The notes under the pieces: model-generated
The model's database searches: none
Told to the model about the DNA's origin: nothing
What the model saw: the letters and a program-made list of their open reading frames with translations, nothing else
Source: Polynucleobacter rarus
GTDB taxonomy: Bacteria > Pseudomonadota > Gammaproteobacteria > Burkholderiales > Burkholderiaceae
Assembly (NCBI RefSeq): GCF_003072505.1
Contig: NZ_NTGB01000001.1
Span: forward strand, 2,855,622-2,919,621
Length of the DNA stretch: 64,000 nucleotides
Direction of reading: 5' to 3'
Shown here: positions 18,195-28,506 of the stretch, piece after piece
Position numbering within the stretch: position 1 is the first letter of the stretch
Layout: the number at the start of each line of letters is the position of its first letter
Program-made: the position numbers and the translations under genes

Positions 18195-19108
18195 GAGGAA
18201 GTTGATTTTTTATCGTTAGAAATACCGGAAATAACTTGTCCCGTTGGCGCAACTTCGGCTGCTTTTTCGCAGTGGCCTGTTTGATCATCAAAAAAGAAAT
18301 CCGGTTCAAATTCTTTTAAAAAATCAGACTTGTCTAGGCCACCCAAAAACATCGCTTCATCAATATCAATTCCCCAACTCATTAATGTTCTAATTGCCCG
18401 TTCGTGAGCAGGGGCAGATCTTGCAGTTACCAGTGCAGTTCGGATGCGCATCGGCGTACTGCCTGCAGAGTTTTGGAGTTGATGAAGTGCTTCTAAGAGG
18501 GGCTTGAAAGGTCCTGGCGGCAACGGGATTTGTGCTCTAGTGATTTCATGGGCAACAAAAGCATCTAAGCCTTTTTCTTGATAAATCCGTTCGGATTCAT
18601 CAGAAAATAACACGGCATCACCGTCAAAGGCAATCCGAATTTCATTCGGATTGGATTCTGCTAATTTGGAGGATTGGGGATAAACTAAAGCAGCTGGAAA
18701 GCCAGCATTTAAGGTTTCGCGTACATCACTTTCATTCGCAGATAAAAATAAATTGGCATGTAAAGAGCGAAGATAGTGATAGGGCGGGCGTCCTCTGGTA
18801 AATACCCCACGCTCTAACTTGAGTCCAGCATGCTTGGCAGATCTAAAAACCCTAAGGCCACTCACTGGATCGTTTCTAGACAAGATCACGACTTCTACTC
18901 GAGATATTTCTGCTGAGTTAAATCGTAGTAACTTTTCGACGAGAGGAAACGCGACTCCTGCTTTGGCTGGAATTTCGAGGCGGTCATTTTGCAAACGCAT
19001 ATAAGCACTATCATTAGTCGCCTCAAAAATACGATTCTCTTCTTCAAAGTCAAATAATGCCCTAGAAGAGATAGCAACGACCAGTTTTCCAGAAAGAGAA
19101 AAGCTCAT
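18191..19108 (-). CDS. Cytosolic 5'-nucleotidase family protein (PF06189)
   Basis: A 305-residue member of the 5'-nucleotidase family related to vertebrate cN-I. RIAFDGDAVLFSDESE is the hallmark block holding the HAD-type aspartates, and FFFDDQTGHCEKAA is the late motif. It is expected to dephosphorylate nucleoside monophosphates such as AMP, IMP or dNMPs. The unusual partner is queF, which it overlaps by 4 bases (ATGA); ilvA lies 2 bases upstream. Whether the pairing with queF has metabolic meaning is not known to me. Confidence 0.85.
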   Translation of the reverse strand: MSFSLSGKLVVAISSRALFDFEEENRIFEATNDSAYMRLQNDRLEIPAKAGVAFPLVEKLLRFNSAEISRVEVVILSRNDPVSGLRVFRSAKHAGLKLERGVFTRGRPPYHYLRSLHANLFLSANESDVRETLNAGFPAALVYPQSSKLAESNPNEIRIAFDGDAVLFSDESERIYQEKGLDAFVAHEITRAQIPLPPGPFKPLLEALHQLQNSAGSTPMRIRTALVTARSAPAHERAIRTLMSWGIDIDEAMFLGGLDKSDFLKEFEPDFFFDDQTGHCEKAAEVAPTGQVISGISNDKKSTSS

Positions 19109-19110
19109 AT

Positions 19111-20631
19111 TTACTTGAGGAATAATTGATAAGCAGGATGGTTACTCTCGTCCCAGTAACGATACCCAGTTTGTTTTAAAAATTCTTTAAATACTTTTTT
19201 CTCTCTTGGGGGAACTTGCATCCCAATTAAGATTTTTCCATAATCAGCCCCATGATTCCGATAATGAAACAGACTAATATTCCAATTCGGGGACATTGAG
19301 TTTAAAAACTTCATTAATGCACCTGGGCGTTCTGGGAATTCAAAACGATACAGCAGCTCATTCTGAGCTAGGTCAGAATGACCACCCACCATATGACGAA
19401 GGTGCGACTTAGCAATCTCATCTGTGGTTAGGTCGAGCGTATCAAATCCAGCTTTAGTAAAGGTCTTCGCAATTTGAACGCCATCATTCAAATTGTTGGT
19501 GGCGATTCCGATGAATATATGTGCTTTCGCTGAATCAGCAATCCGATAATTAAATTCCGTCACATTGTGTTTACCGATAATTTCACAAAAACGCTTAAAA
19601 CTGCCGCGTTCTTCAGGAATCGTGACCGCAAAGACAGATTCTTTCGCTTCCCCGACTTCAGCACGCTCGGCAACAAAGCGCAGACGATTAAAGTTCATAT
19701 TGGCGCCACAAGCAATGCCAACGAGTGTTTGATTTTCGATTTGATGTTTTGCAACATAGGCTTTTAGACCTGCAATAGCAAGTGCTCCGGCTGGCTCTAG
19801 GATACTACGCGTATCAGCAAAAACATCATTGATTGCCGCACAAATGGCATCCGTATCAACCAAGATAATGTCATCCACCACTTCTTTACAAAGCCTAAAG
19901 GTCTCTTTACCAACTAATTTAACGGCCGTGCCATCGGAGAAGAGTCCAACATCTTTGAGCTCAATGCGTTTTCCCGCGGCAAGTGATTGGCGCATCGCGT
20001 CAGAGTCGACAGTTTGTACGCCAATTACTTTAATTTCAGGGCGAACAGATTTAATGTAAGCACCTACCCCAGAGATCAGACCACCACCACCGATAGCGAC
20101 AAAAATGGCATCAATGGGTCCTTGATGTTGACGTAGAATCTCCATCGCGATCGTACCTTGTCCAGCAATCACATCAGGATCATCAAAGGGGTGAATGAAG
20201 TTCAAGCCTTGCTCTTCTTTTAGAACCATCGAGTGGTCAAAAGCATCATTGTAAGAATCGCCATGCAAAACAATTTTTACCCACTTGCCACCGCGCTCCT
20301 TGACGGCATCAATTTTTAACTTCGGAGTGGTGGTCGGCATTACGATTGTGGCTTGGCATTGCAACTTTGCTGCACCTAAAGCTACACCTTGCGCGTGATT
20401 CCCAGCAGATGCTGCAATCACGCCCTTATTTAATTCTTCGGCACTGAGGTGTGCCATTTTGTTGTAGGCACCGCGCAGTTTGAAGGAAAAAACAGGTTGA
20501 TTGTCTTCCCTCTTTAGAAAAACTTTATTTTTTAAACGAGTTGAAAGATGTCTAGCAGGTTGCAACTCTGTTTCTCTAGCAACGTCATAGACCTTGGCGT
20601 TGAGGATTCTTCTTAAGTAGGATTGTGGCAT
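19111..20631 (-). CDS. ilvA: Biosynthetic threonine ammonia-lyase IlvA
   Basis: PLP enzyme that turns threonine into 2-oxobutyrate for isoleucine synthesis. With the ATG at 20631 it has 506 residues, like E. coli IlvA. Lys51 in FSFKLRGAYNK binds PLP; a glycine-rich IGGGGLISG loop holds the phosphate; two ACT-like regulatory regions (about 330-500, with ERGSFKRFCEIIG and FEFPERPGALMKF) bind isoleucine and valine. A 50-residue longer in-frame start exists but its extra sequence has no family match in my reading. The ATG has a CATAAT hexamer 6 bases upstream and no ribosome binding site. Confidence 0.95.
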   Translation of the reverse strand: MPQSYLRRILNAKVYDVARETELQPARHLSTRLKNKVFLKREDNQPVFSFKLRGAYNKMAHLSAEELNKGVIAASAGNHAQGVALGAAKLQCQATIVMPTTTPKLKIDAVKERGGKWVKIVLHGDSYNDAFDHSMVLKEEQGLNFIHPFDDPDVIAGQGTIAMEILRQHQGPIDAIFVAIGGGGLISGVGAYIKSVRPEIKVIGVQTVDSDAMRQSLAAGKRIELKDVGLFSDGTAVKLVGKETFRLCKEVVDDIILVDTDAICAAINDVFADTRSILEPAGALAIAGLKAYVAKHQIENQTLVGIACGANMNFNRLRFVAERAEVGEAKESVFAVTIPEERGSFKRFCEIIGKHNVTEFNYRIADSAKAHIFIGIATNNLNDGVQIAKTFTKAGFDTLDLTTDEIAKSHLRHMVGGHSDLAQNELLYRFEFPERPGALMKFLNSMSPNWNISLFHYRNHGADYGKILIGMQVPPREKKVFKEFLKQTGYRYWDESNHPAYQLFLK

Positions 20632-20637
20632 GGATAT

Positions 20638-20643
20638 ATTATG
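20638..20643 (-). promoter_or_regulatory. Putative -10 element of ilvA
   Basis: Reads CATAAT on the minus strand (5 of 6 to consensus), with 6 bases between it and the ilvA ATG. A TTGTCC hexamer lies 19 bases upstream. The spacing would start transcription at or within a base or two of the ATG. Confidence 0.4.
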
Positions 20644-20727
20644 AGTGCAATTCTCAATAAATGGACAAGATTCGTCTATTTTAGTAGCAACAAATAAGGT
20701 TCTACGAAAGCTGGCGGAAATTTGATT

Positions 20728-20736
20728 TGCTAAAAT
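20728..20736 (+). promoter_or_regulatory. Putative extended -10 of the DedA-like gene
   Basis: TGC followed by TAAAAT (20731-20736), the same nine bases as the putative ssb promoter. Only 5 bases separate it from the ATG at 20742, so the mRNA would begin at or just after the A of the start codon. No -35 is recognisable. Confidence 0.4.
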
Positions 20737-20741
20737 GCCAC

Positions 20742-21206
20742 ATGATTTCTTATTTTGAGCCAATTTGGCAATTTTTATCAATAACAGAAGTGGGCTTGAT
20801 TGCTATCGGCATTACGTCCTTTCTTGCATCTACGGTGATGCCTTTAGGCTCTGAGCCGTATTTGCTAGCTTTTTTAGAGCTTCATCCTCAGCAATATCTA
20901 GAAGCAGTTGTGATTGCTTCCATAGCCAATACGCTTGGTGGCCTGAGTACTTGGTATTTAGGAAGTCTCAGTAATCGCCTTGTAAGTAGTGAATCAAAAT
21001 TTGAAAAGCACCATAAATTATTGAAATATATGAAAAAATATGGTTCTAGAATGTTGATTTTTAGTTGGTTACCCTTGGTAGGGGATGTCATCAGCGGACT
21101 CGCAGGATGGATGAAACTACCTCTAGGACCTTGTTTTTTTTATATGTTGGTCGGTAAGTCCCTGCGTTATGTAATAGTTGTCGTTACTTTTTTACAAATT
21201 CGCTAA
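20742..21206 (+). CDS. Small DedA/YqaA-like membrane protein
   Basis: A 154-residue inner-membrane protein of the SNARE-associated/DedA superfamily, resembling E. coli YqaA. It has GSEPYLLAFL, then ANTLGGLSTWYLG and the conserved RMLIFSWLPLVGD and GWMKLP segments with about four hydrophobic helices. DedA relatives act in membrane lipid carrier recycling and proton-motive-force maintenance; the function of the YqaA branch is not established. The ATG at 20742 is preferred to a TTG five codons earlier. Confidence 0.8.
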   Translation: MISYFEPIWQFLSITEVGLIAIGITSFLASTVMPLGSEPYLLAFLELHPQQYLEAVVIASIANTLGGLSTWYLGSLSNRLVSSESKFEKHHKLLKYMKKYGSRMLIFSWLPLVGDVISGLAGWMKLPLGPCFFYMLVGKSLRYVIVVVTFLQIR

Positions 21207-21312
21207 ATAGTAGTGAAAAGCTAAATGTGGATTACAAAATACCAATTAAAAGTAGTTTTAGCAAAGAATTGCCCCCTCCGTTAGAATGATTATTTACTGA
21301 GCATCAATTATT

Positions 21313-24300
21313 ATGAACGCACCCCTGAATTTAGAACCCCTTCGGGAAACAGCCAATCCGCCGTCTAGGTTGCGAGAGATTCCCTATAACTACACTTCTT
21401 TTTCTGATAAAGAGATTGTCATTCGTCTATTAGGCGAGTCTGCATGGGATCTCCTCAATGCACTGAGAGGTGAAAGAAAAACAGGTCGGTCGGCTCGGAT
21501 GCTCTATGAGGTATTGGGTGATATTTGGGTAGTTAGAAGAAATCCATATTTACAAGATGACCTATTAGATAACCCAAAGAGATTAAATGCGTTAATCGAT
21601 GCTCTGTCTCATCGCTTAAAAGAGATTGAAAAACGTGTCACGAAAGATTTAGAAGTACCTGTTCGACAATTGATTGAGTCGGCTAGAGTAGCTGTAAAGA
21701 AATTTTCTGAAGAACTCTTTTTAGCTCGCGAATTACGTATCAAAACCAAAAAGGTTCTTGGTAAATTTACAGCTCAAGATAACATTGGTTTTGACGGCTT
21801 TGTTCGAGTTGCGCATGTCACGGATGCGACCGATTGGCGGGTGGAATATCCTTTTGTAGTGATAACTCCAGATGACGAACTAGAAATACCGAATTTAGTG
21901 AAGGGTTGTATTGAACTAGGTCTAACCATTATTCCAAGAGGTGGTGGAACGGGTTATACAGGTGGTGCGATACCCATGACGCCGATGTCAGCGGTGATTA
22001 ATACTGAGAAGCTATTAACTATTGCGCCAGTTCGTTTTGAGAAAATCCCAGGTAATGAGCAAGATGTAGCGACTGTATTTACTGAAGTTGGTGTGATTAC
22101 CAAGACGGTAGCGGACGCTGCGGATAAGGCGGGTTTAGTTTTTGCTGTAGATCCAACCTCTGCAGAGGCAAGTTGTATTGGTGGCAACATTGCCATGAAC
22201 GCTGGTGGTAAAAAAGCGGTCTTATGGGGGACTGCCTTAGATAACCTCTTGTGGTGGAGAATGGTCGATCCCAATGGCAATTGGTTAGAAATTCAGCGGA
22301 TGGATCATAACCTTTCTAAGATTCATGATGCACCGGTTGCGACCTTTCAATGCACCCTCTCAGACGGTAATAAAGCCCCCGGGGAAGTAGTTTTAAGTCA
22401 AGAAACCTTGGTGATTGAAGGCCGTAAATTTAGAAAAACTGGTTTAGGTAAAGACGTGACAGATAAGTTTTTATCTGGCTTACCTGGTGTGCAAAAAGAA
22501 GGTTGCGACGGATTAATCACGAGTGCCAAGTGGGTTCTGCACAGAATGCCAAAAGAAATTCGCACCGTTTGCTTAGAGTTTTTTGGCCAAGCTAGAGATG
22601 CGATTCCAAGTATTGTTGAAATTAAAGACTATTTAGACCAACAAACCAAGCAAGGTGGAGCGATTCTTGCTGGCCTTGAGCACTTGGATGAGAAGTATTT
22701 AAAAGCGGTAGGATACTCCACCAAATCAAGACGTAACGTGTTGCCTAAGATGGTTTTAATTGGTGATATCGTTGGTGATGATGCGAATTTGGTTGCAAGT
22801 GCTGCTAGTGAAGTAATTCGGATTGCCAACCAAAGAGTTGGCGAGGGCTTTGTTGCTATCTCTCCTGAGTCGCGGAAGAAGTTTTGGCTCGATAGAGCGA
22901 GAACAGCCGCAATTTCAAAGCATACCAATGCCTTTAAGATCAATGAAGACGTGGTGATCCCATTACCAAGAATGGGTGAATATACCGATGGTATTGAATA
23001 TCTCAATATTGAGATGTCCTTAAAAAACAAGATTGCTCTGTTAGATGCGCTAGAAGATTTTTTTGCGAATGGCACGATGCCACTCGGTAAATCTGATGAT
23101 GCTGCTGAAATTCCGTCCGAAGATTTGTTAGAAGATCGAGTCATCAAAGCTTTGGAGTTAATTCGTGAAGTTCGTTCGCATTGGTTAGATCTCGCAAAAA
23201 ATCAATTGCAATACTTTGCTAAGTTACAAGATCGCACGATTCTCGTCTCATGGAAGTTAGACGTTAGAGCAAAGTTACGTCAAATTTTTATGGGCGCACC
23301 TTTTACGCCGATTTTGGATGAATGTAATGCAATCCATAAAAAAATTCTGCGTAAACGTGTTTTTGTTGCTTTGCATATGCATGCCGGTGACGGTAATGTG
23401 CATACGAATATTCCAGTGAACTCTGACGATTATGAAATGATGCAAGAAGCGCATCATCTCGTGGGTCGGATTATGACTTTGTCTAGATCACTCGATGGTG
23501 TGATATCAGGCGAACACGGGATTGGCATTACGAAGTTGGAGTATTTGACGGATGATGAACTAAAAGACTTCAGAGCCTATAAATTAAAAGTGGATCCAAA
23601 TAACCACTTTAATAAAGGTAAGTTGATGCCTGGTGCTGGCTTAAATAATGCCTATACCCCGAGCTTTGGCCTCATGGGACATGAGTCATTAATCATGCAG
23701 CAAAGCGAAATTGGGGCCATTTCTGCCAGCATTAAGGATTGTTTGCGTTGCGGCAAATGTAAGCCGGTCTGCGCAACCCATGTGCCTCGCGCGAATCTTC
23801 AATATAGCCCGCGTAATAAAATTTTGGCAACGTCCTTGCTCATTGAAGCATTTTTGTATGAGGAACAAACTCGCCGTGGAATTTCAGTGAAACACTGGGA
23901 AGAGTTTGATGATGTAGCTGCGCATTGCACTGTTTGCCATAAATGTTTATCCCCTTGTCCAGTGAAGATTGACTTTGGTGATGTGACGATGAACATGCGT
24001 AATTTACTGCGCAAAATGGGGCAGAAAAAGTTTAATCCAGGCGCACAAGCAGCAATGTTCTTTTTAAATGCGACTAATCCTGAAACGATTAAATTAGCGA
24101 GAACGCTAATGATTGAAACGGGTTATAAAGTGCAGCGTATCGCTAACGATTTATTTAAAAAGTTAGCTAAAAAGCAGACTGCCTTACCGCCGAAAAGTCT
24201 GGGTAAACCTCCAATTCAGGAGCAGGTCATTCACTTCATTAATAAGAAAATGCCTGGTAATTTACCGAAAAAAACTGCTAGAGCATTGTTAGATATCGAA

Positions 24301-25149
24301 GACTCATCCATTGTGCCGATTATTCGTAACCCGAAGACAACCTCAGTGGATTCTGAAGCGGTGTTTTATTTCCCTGGCTGTGGCTCCGAGCGACTTTTTT
24401 CTCAGGTTGGTCTTGCTACTCAAGCAATGCTTTGGGAAGCCGGTGTACAAACTGTACTTCCACCGGGTTATTTATGTTGCGGATATCCACAAAAAGGATC
24501 TGGAGACTTTGATAAAGCCGATAAGATCATCACCGATAATCGCGTGCTTTTCCATCGTGTTGCCAATACACTCAATTATCTTGATATCAAAACAATCGTG
24601 GTATCGTGCGGCACTTGCTATGACCAGCTTGCCGGTTATGAGTTTCCGAAAATCTTCCCAGGTTCCAGGATTATTGATATTCACGAGTTCTTATTAGAAA
24701 AAGGGATTCGACTAGAGGGTGTGCAAGGCACGAGATACATGTACCACGATCCTTGCCATACGCCAATGAAATTGCAAGAACCTTTGAAAACTGTAAATCA
24801 ACTGATCCAATTAGCGGATGATACTCAAATTACTAAAAACGATCGTTGCTGTGGTGAGTCTGGTACATTAGCGCTTACTCGCCCTGATATTTCCACGCAG
24901 ATACGCTTTAGAAAAGAAATTGAGATGAAAAAGGGTGCCTCTGATTTGCAAGAGAACTTTGACGGTAACGTAAAAATTCTGACAAGTTGCCCATCTTGTT
25001 TGCAAGGCCTATCTCGTTTTGATGAAGATTCAGGAACAACTGCAGACTACATCGTGGTGGAAATGGCGAATCATCTGTTAGGAAAAAATTGGATGGCAGA
25101 TTTTGTTAAAAATGCTAATTCAGGCGGAATTGAAAGAGTACTCGTATGA
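21313..25149 (+). CDS. DUF3683 FAD-linked / 4Fe-4S / CCG-domain oxidoreductase
   Basis: A 1278-residue flavoprotein fusing several modules: an N-terminal DUF3683 region (about 1-140); an FAD-binding PCMH domain with [12 protein letters not shown] near 210; the FAD-oxidase C-terminal domain ending around SGEHGIG near 733; a two-cluster ferredoxin region ([11 protein letters not shown] near 810 and [12 protein letters not shown] near 872); and two CCG domains (FPGCGSE near 1019, CCGYP near 1057, HDPCH near 1144, CCGESG near 1177). The layout is that of D-lactate, glycolate or D-2-hydroxyacid dehydrogenases fused to a GlpC/LldE-like electron-transfer unit. It probably oxidises a 2-hydroxyacid and feeds the quinone pool; the substrate is unproven. 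It overlaps the next gene by 4 bases and lies upstream of ubiquinone genes. Confidence 0.88.
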   Translation: MNAPLNLEPLRETANPPSRLREIPYNYTSFSDKEIVIRLLGESAWDLLNALRGERKTGRSARMLYEVLGDIWVVRRNPYLQDDLLDNPKRLNALIDALSHRLKEIEKRVTKDLEVPVRQLIESARVAVKKFSEELFLARELRIKTKKVLGKFTAQDNIGFDGFVRVAHVTDATDWRVEYPFVVITPDDELEIPNLVKGCIELGLTIIPRGGGTGYTGGAIPMTPMSAVINTEKLLTIAPVRFEKIPGNEQDVATVFTEVGVITKTVADAADKAGLVFAVDPTSAEASCIGGNIAMNAGGKKAVLWGTALDNLLWWRMVDPNGNWLEIQRMDHNLSKIHDAPVATFQCTLSDGNKAPGEVVLSQETLVIEGRKFRKTGLGKDVTDKFLSGLPGVQKEGCDGLITSAKWVLHRMPKEIRTVCLEFFGQARDAIPSIVEIKDYLDQQTKQGGAILAGLEHLDEKYLKAVGYSTKSRRNVLPKMVLIGDIVGDDANLVASAASEVIRIANQRVGEGFVAISPESRKKFWLDRARTAAISKHTNAFKINEDVVIPLPRMGEYTDGIEYLNIEMSLKNKIALLDALEDFFANGTMPLGKSDDAAEIPSEDLLEDRVIKALELIREVRSHWLDLAKNQLQYFAKLQDRTILVSWKLDVRAKLRQIFMGAPFTPILDECNAIHKKILRKRVFVALHMHAGDGNVHTNIPVNSDDYEMMQEAHHLVGRIMTLSRSLDGVISGEHGIGITKLEYLTDDELKDFRAYKLKVDPNNHFNKGKLMPGAGLNNAYTPSFGLMGHESLIMQQSEIGAISASIKDCLRCGKCKPVCATHVPRANLQYSPRNKILATSLLIEAFLYEEQTRRGISVKHWEEFDDVAAHCTVCHKCLSPCPVKIDFGDVTMNMRNLLRKMGQKKFNPGAQAAMFFLNATNPETIKLARTLMIETGYKVQRIANDLFKKLAKKQTALPPKSLGKPPIQEQVIHFINKKMPGNLPKKTARALLDIEDSSIVPIIRNPKTTSVDSEAVFYFPGCGSERLFSQVGLATQAMLWEAGVQTVLPPGYLCCGYPQKGSGDFDKADKIITDNRVLFHRVANTLNYLDIKTIVVSCGTCYDQLAGYEFPKIFPGSRIIDIHEFLLEKGIRLEGVQGTRYMYHDPCHTPMKLQEPLKTVNQLIQLADDTQITKNDRCCGESGTLALTRPDISTQIRFRKEIEMKKGASDLQENFDGNVKILTSCPSCLQGLSRFDEDSGTTADYIVVEMANHLLGKNWMADFVKNANSGGIERVLV

Positions 25150-25517
25150 TCAAAACTCCCGTTCCAGAAAATCTGGTGGTTCATCAAAAGTCCAAGGTAC
25201 TCGAGTTGACGTACGCAGATGAAGTGAAGTATTTACTCCCCTTCGAATTTTTAAGAGTTCACTCGCCATCTGCGGAAGTTCGTGGACACGGAGCAGGCCA
25301 GGAAATTTTGCAAACTGGGAAACGTCAGGTTAGTATTTTGAGTCTTGAGCCAGTCGGCAATTATGCGCTAAAACCTACCTTTACAGATGGTCATGATTCA
25401 GGCTTGTTCACTTGGGAATACTTACATGAGCTTTGTCAGAATCAAGAAGCAATGTGGCAAGCATATTTAGCCAGGTTAGAGGCTGCAGGTGTCACTCGTG
25501 ACACCCCTATGAAATAA
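25146..25517 (+). CDS. DUF971 domain protein
   Basis: A 123-residue protein of the DUF971 family (the small N-terminal domain of gamma-butyrobetaine hydroxylase-like proteins), with [17 protein letters not shown] and [24 protein letters not shown] as the recognisable blocks. Such stand-alone proteins are common before ubiE in betaproteobacteria and have been proposed to act in iron-sulfur cluster handling; no firm function. It starts in a 4-base overlap with the Fe-S oxidoreductase gene and ends 20 bases before ubiE. Confidence 0.85.
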   Translation: MIKTPVPENLVVHQKSKVLELTYADEVKYLLPFEFLRVHSPSAEVRGHGAGQEILQTGKRQVSILSLEPVGNYALKPTFTDGHDSGLFTWEYLHELCQNQEAMWQAYLARLEAAGVTRDTPMK

Positions 25518-25537
25518 TTTTTACTGGAGTTTGTAAG

Positions 25538-26269
25538 ATGACACAAACCCACTTTGGGTATCAAAAAGTAGATGAGTCAGAAAAAGCGGATAAGGTTGCT
25601 GGTGTTTTTCACTCTGTAGCAAATAAGTACGACATTATGAATGACTTAATGTCACTCGGGATGCATCGTGTTTGGAAACTCTTTACCACTGGCGTGGCTA
25701 ATATTCAAACAGGCCAGAAGATTTTGGATATTGCGGGTGGAACCGGAGATTTGGCTCTCGCTTTTTCAAAAAAAGTTGGCCCTTCAGGTGAAGTTTGGTT
25801 AAGTGATATTAATTCATCCATGTTAGAAGTTGGGCGTGACCGATTGATTGATCAAGGCGCGATCTTGCCATGCGTTCAGTTAGATGCTGAAAAAATCCCT
25901 TTTCCAAAAAATTACTTTGATCTCGTGACGGTCTCTTTTGGCTTGCGCAACATGACGCACAAAGAAATTGCACTCAAAGAAATGTGCCGAGTCATTAAAC
26001 CAGGCGGCAAAACTATGGTGTTAGAGTTCTCTAAACCGATTGATCAACTCAAGCCAATTTATGATATTTATTCATTCAAAGTTCTACCGTGGTTAGGTAA
26101 AAAAATTGCCAATGATTCTGAGAGCTATCAGTATCTTGCCGAATCGATTCGGATGCATCCTGATGCTGAGTCACTTCAGAAAATGATGTTGGAAAGTGGA
26201 TTTGATCGCGTAGATGTTCATCGTCTAACAGGTGGGATCGTCGCTCTTCATATCGGCTATAAGTTTTAA
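25538..26269 (+). CDS. ubiE: Demethylmenaquinone/2-methoxy-6-polyprenyl-1,4-benzoquinol methylase UbiE
   Basis: SAM-dependent C-methyltransferase of ubiquinone synthesis. The 243-residue protein has the UbiE N-terminal block [16 protein letters not shown], the SAM loop [11 protein letters not shown] near 63-72, and the family blocks VSFGLRNM and LEFSKP. A GGAG ribosome binding site precedes the ATG. It begins a ubiE-ubiJ-ubiB run, the same order as in E. coli. Confidence 0.97.
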   Translation: MTQTHFGYQKVDESEKADKVAGVFHSVANKYDIMNDLMSLGMHRVWKLFTTGVANIQTGQKILDIAGGTGDLALAFSKKVGPSGEVWLSDINSSMLEVGRDRLIDQGAILPCVQLDAEKIPFPKNYFDLVTVSFGLRNMTHKEIALKEMCRVIKPGGKTMVLEFSKPIDQLKPIYDIYSFKVLPWLGKKIANDSESYQYLAESIRMHPDAESLQKMMLESGFDRVDVHRLTGGIVALHIGYKF

Positions 26270-26274
26270 ACAAT

Positions 26275-26916
26275 ATGTTACCAATCGTAGAGATCGCCTG
26301 CCAAGCATTAAATCATCTAATCCTGCAGGAAGCTTGGGCGCATCGATTACTCAGTCTACATGAAGGAAAAGTGTTATTACTGCAGTTGCCAGCCGGTGAA
26401 GTGATGCTGCAAATCAAGGATGGGTATTTTTCTGCCTACCAGTTAAGCAATGATGCGTCAGCAACTAATCTACAAGATCATCAGACACTGGTACAGCCCT
26501 CCGTTACTTTTACAGTGAGTCAAGACGCTGTGTGGGGATATTTATCTGGTGGTAAAACAGCCGCACTCAAACATGTCAAAATTGCTGGAGACGTTGATTT
26601 TGCTTCCGACCTGAATCGTTTAGCTACTGATTTGCATTGGGAAGTTGAAGAGGATCTTTCGAAGTTATTTGGTGATGCAGTCGCTACCAAAATTACTGCA
26701 CGATCAAAGACGATGCTTGCGCAAGGTCAAGCAGCCATTGCCGATCTGCAAACTGGTATCAAAGGATATTTGGTAAATGAAAAAAAAGTCTTGGTCGATC
26801 AGGCAACTTTGATTGATTTGAAATCTGCCTTAAGGATTTTAAGAGATGATGTTGAGCGATCAGAAAAACGTATAGAACGACTAATGCAACACCTGCAGAA
26901 TAAGAATAAATCATGA
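26275..26916 (+). CDS. ubiJ: Ubiquinone biosynthesis accessory factor UbiJ (SCP2 domain)
   Basis: A 213-residue protein with an N-terminal SCP2-like lipid-binding domain (about 10-110) and a C-terminal coiled coil (from about 165). UbiJ with UbiK holds polyprenyl intermediates for the Ubi hydroxylases in the soluble Ubi complex. Sequence similarity in the family is weak, so the call leans on size, domain layout and its place between ubiE and ubiB. The stop overlaps the ubiB ATG (ATGA). Confidence 0.85.
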   Translation: MLPIVEIACQALNHLILQEAWAHRLLSLHEGKVLLLQLPAGEVMLQIKDGYFSAYQLSNDASATNLQDHQTLVQPSVTFTVSQDAVWGYLSGGKTAALKHVKIAGDVDFASDLNRLATDLHWEVEEDLSKLFGDAVATKITARSKTMLAQGQAAIADLQTGIKGYLVNEKKVLVDQATLIDLKSALRILRDDVERSEKRIERLMQHLQNKNKS

Positions 26917-28493
26917 AAAAAATGAGTCGAATTATAAAAATATTCCATATTTTATGGTTTTATGGACTATTTGACTTATTAAAAAAAGCGCTTAAACCGA
27001 GTGTCTTATCCATCTGCATTTACCCTCTTACCATTTTCAACCCATCCCGCAATCGACCAAGAGCGGAAAGATTGCGTTTGGCTTTGCAAGCACTTGGGCC
27101 AGTATTTATTAAGTTTGGACAGGTTTTATCGACGAGAAGAGACTTATTACCTGAAGATATTGCTGATGAACTCGCTAAGTTGCAAGATCAAGTAATTCCA
27201 TTCTCTAGTGAAGAATCAGCCAAAATTGTTGAAAAAGCACTGGGTAAAGCCCTCTCAGAAGTTTTTATATCTTTTGATAAAGATCCCATTGCTAGTGCTT
27301 CGATTGCACAAGTTCATTTTGGCATATTAAAAGGCGATACAAAGAATCCAGAGCTTGCTGGCAAAGCAGTTGCTGTCAAAGTCCTTAGACCTAATATATT
27401 AAAGGTGATAGAGAGCGACTTAGCGCTTATGCATAGCATTGCGCGCTTGATAGAAAAATTCTCCTATGATGGTAAACGATTGAAACCGCGTGAGGTAGTA
27501 GAAGGTTTCGATATGACGATTCATGATGAGTTAGATCTGTTGCGTGAAGCCGCGAATTGCAGTCAGTTACGCAGAAATTTTGAAGGCTCCACAAAAATTA
27601 TGATCCCAGAAGTACACTGGGATTATTGCCATCCGAATGTGATGGTAATGGAAAGAATGTACGGTATTTCTATTGCGAAACTAGATGAGCTTAAAGCGGC
27701 GGGTGTGGACTTAAGGCTTCTTGCAGTTGACGGGGTTGAAGTCTTTTTTACACAAGCTTTTGCCCATGGCTTTTTTCATGCAGATATGCATCCGGGTAAT
27801 ATTATGGTGAGCACAGCACCTGAAACCTTTGGTCGACTCATTTCACTTGACTTCGGTATTGTTGGAACTTTATCTGAGGTAGATAAAAACTATTTAGTCC
27901 AAAACTTTTTAGCCTTTTTTAATCGTGACTATCATCGGGTTGCAGCCCTTCATATTGAATCTGGATGGGTTCCAGAAGAAACGAAAGTAGAAGAACTAGA
28001 AGGAGCTGTTCGTGCAGTTTGTGAGCCTTATTTCGATCGCCCCCTTAAAGATATCTCCTTAGGACTAGTCTTACTACGACTTTTCCAAACCTCTAGAAGA
28101 TTTAAAGTAGAAATCCAACCCCAATTAACCTTGTTACAAAAAACGCTACTCAATGTAGAGGGGTTAGGGCGTCAGCTTGATCCTGACTTAGATTTGTGGA
28201 AGACAGTGAAGCCAATTATGCAAAATTGGATGAATGAACAAGTCGGCTTCAAGGGGTTTTTCCATAAAATTCAAAAAGAGGCACCACATTGGGCTCAATC
28301 CATTCCTACTATTCCTAGACTCATCACTACACTGTTAGAAAAGAATATCAACAGTAAACAAGAGCAGCAATTGGATGACTTGATTCATCAGTTAAAAATG
28401 TCAAAAAACACAAATTTGCCATGGAAATTGATTAGTATCTTTTTGATAGGATTTTGTACTGGCGGATTCACACTTCTTTTATTGATTAACTAA
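26913..28493 (+). CDS. ubiB: Ubiquinone biosynthesis kinase-like ATPase UbiB
   Basis: Atypical protein-kinase-like ATPase needed for ubiquinone synthesis, possibly extracting polyprenyl intermediates from the membrane. The 526-residue protein shows the KxGQ motif in FIKFGQVLSTRRDLLP, the alanine-rich loop ASASIAQVH, the HADMHPGN catalytic loop, the DFG motif and a C-terminal membrane helix (about 500-524). Confidence 0.95.
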   Translation: MKKMSRIIKIFHILWFYGLFDLLKKALKPSVLSICIYPLTIFNPSRNRPRAERLRLALQALGPVFIKFGQVLSTRRDLLPEDIADELAKLQDQVIPFSSEESAKIVEKALGKALSEVFISFDKDPIASASIAQVHFGILKGDTKNPELAGKAVAVKVLRPNILKVIESDLALMHSIARLIEKFSYDGKRLKPREVVEGFDMTIHDELDLLREAANCSQLRRNFEGSTKIMIPEVHWDYCHPNVMVMERMYGISIAKLDELKAAGVDLRLLAVDGVEVFFTQAFAHGFFHADMHPGNIMVSTAPETFGRLISLDFGIVGTLSEVDKNYLVQNFLAFFNRDYHRVAALHIESGWVPEETKVEELEGAVRAVCEPYFDRPLKDISLGLVLLRLFQTSRRFKVEIQPQLTLLQKTLLNVEGLGRQLDPDLDLWKTVKPIMQNWMNEQVGFKGFFHKIQKEAPHWAQSIPTIPRLITTLLEKNINSKQEQQLDDLIHQLKMSKNTNLPWKLISIFLIGFCTGGFTLLLLIN

Positions 28494-28506
28494 CTTACTT
28501 TTTCTC

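Noticed and set aside
20632..20781. A longer ilvA start that adds 50 residues
   Set aside because: It would overlap the divergent DedA-like start and the added sequence does not match known IlvA N-termini.
22629..23147. A 172-codon open frame on the minus strand within the DUF3683 gene
   Set aside because: It is low-complexity, Ser-rich and opposite to a well-supported coding region; it reads as a shadow.
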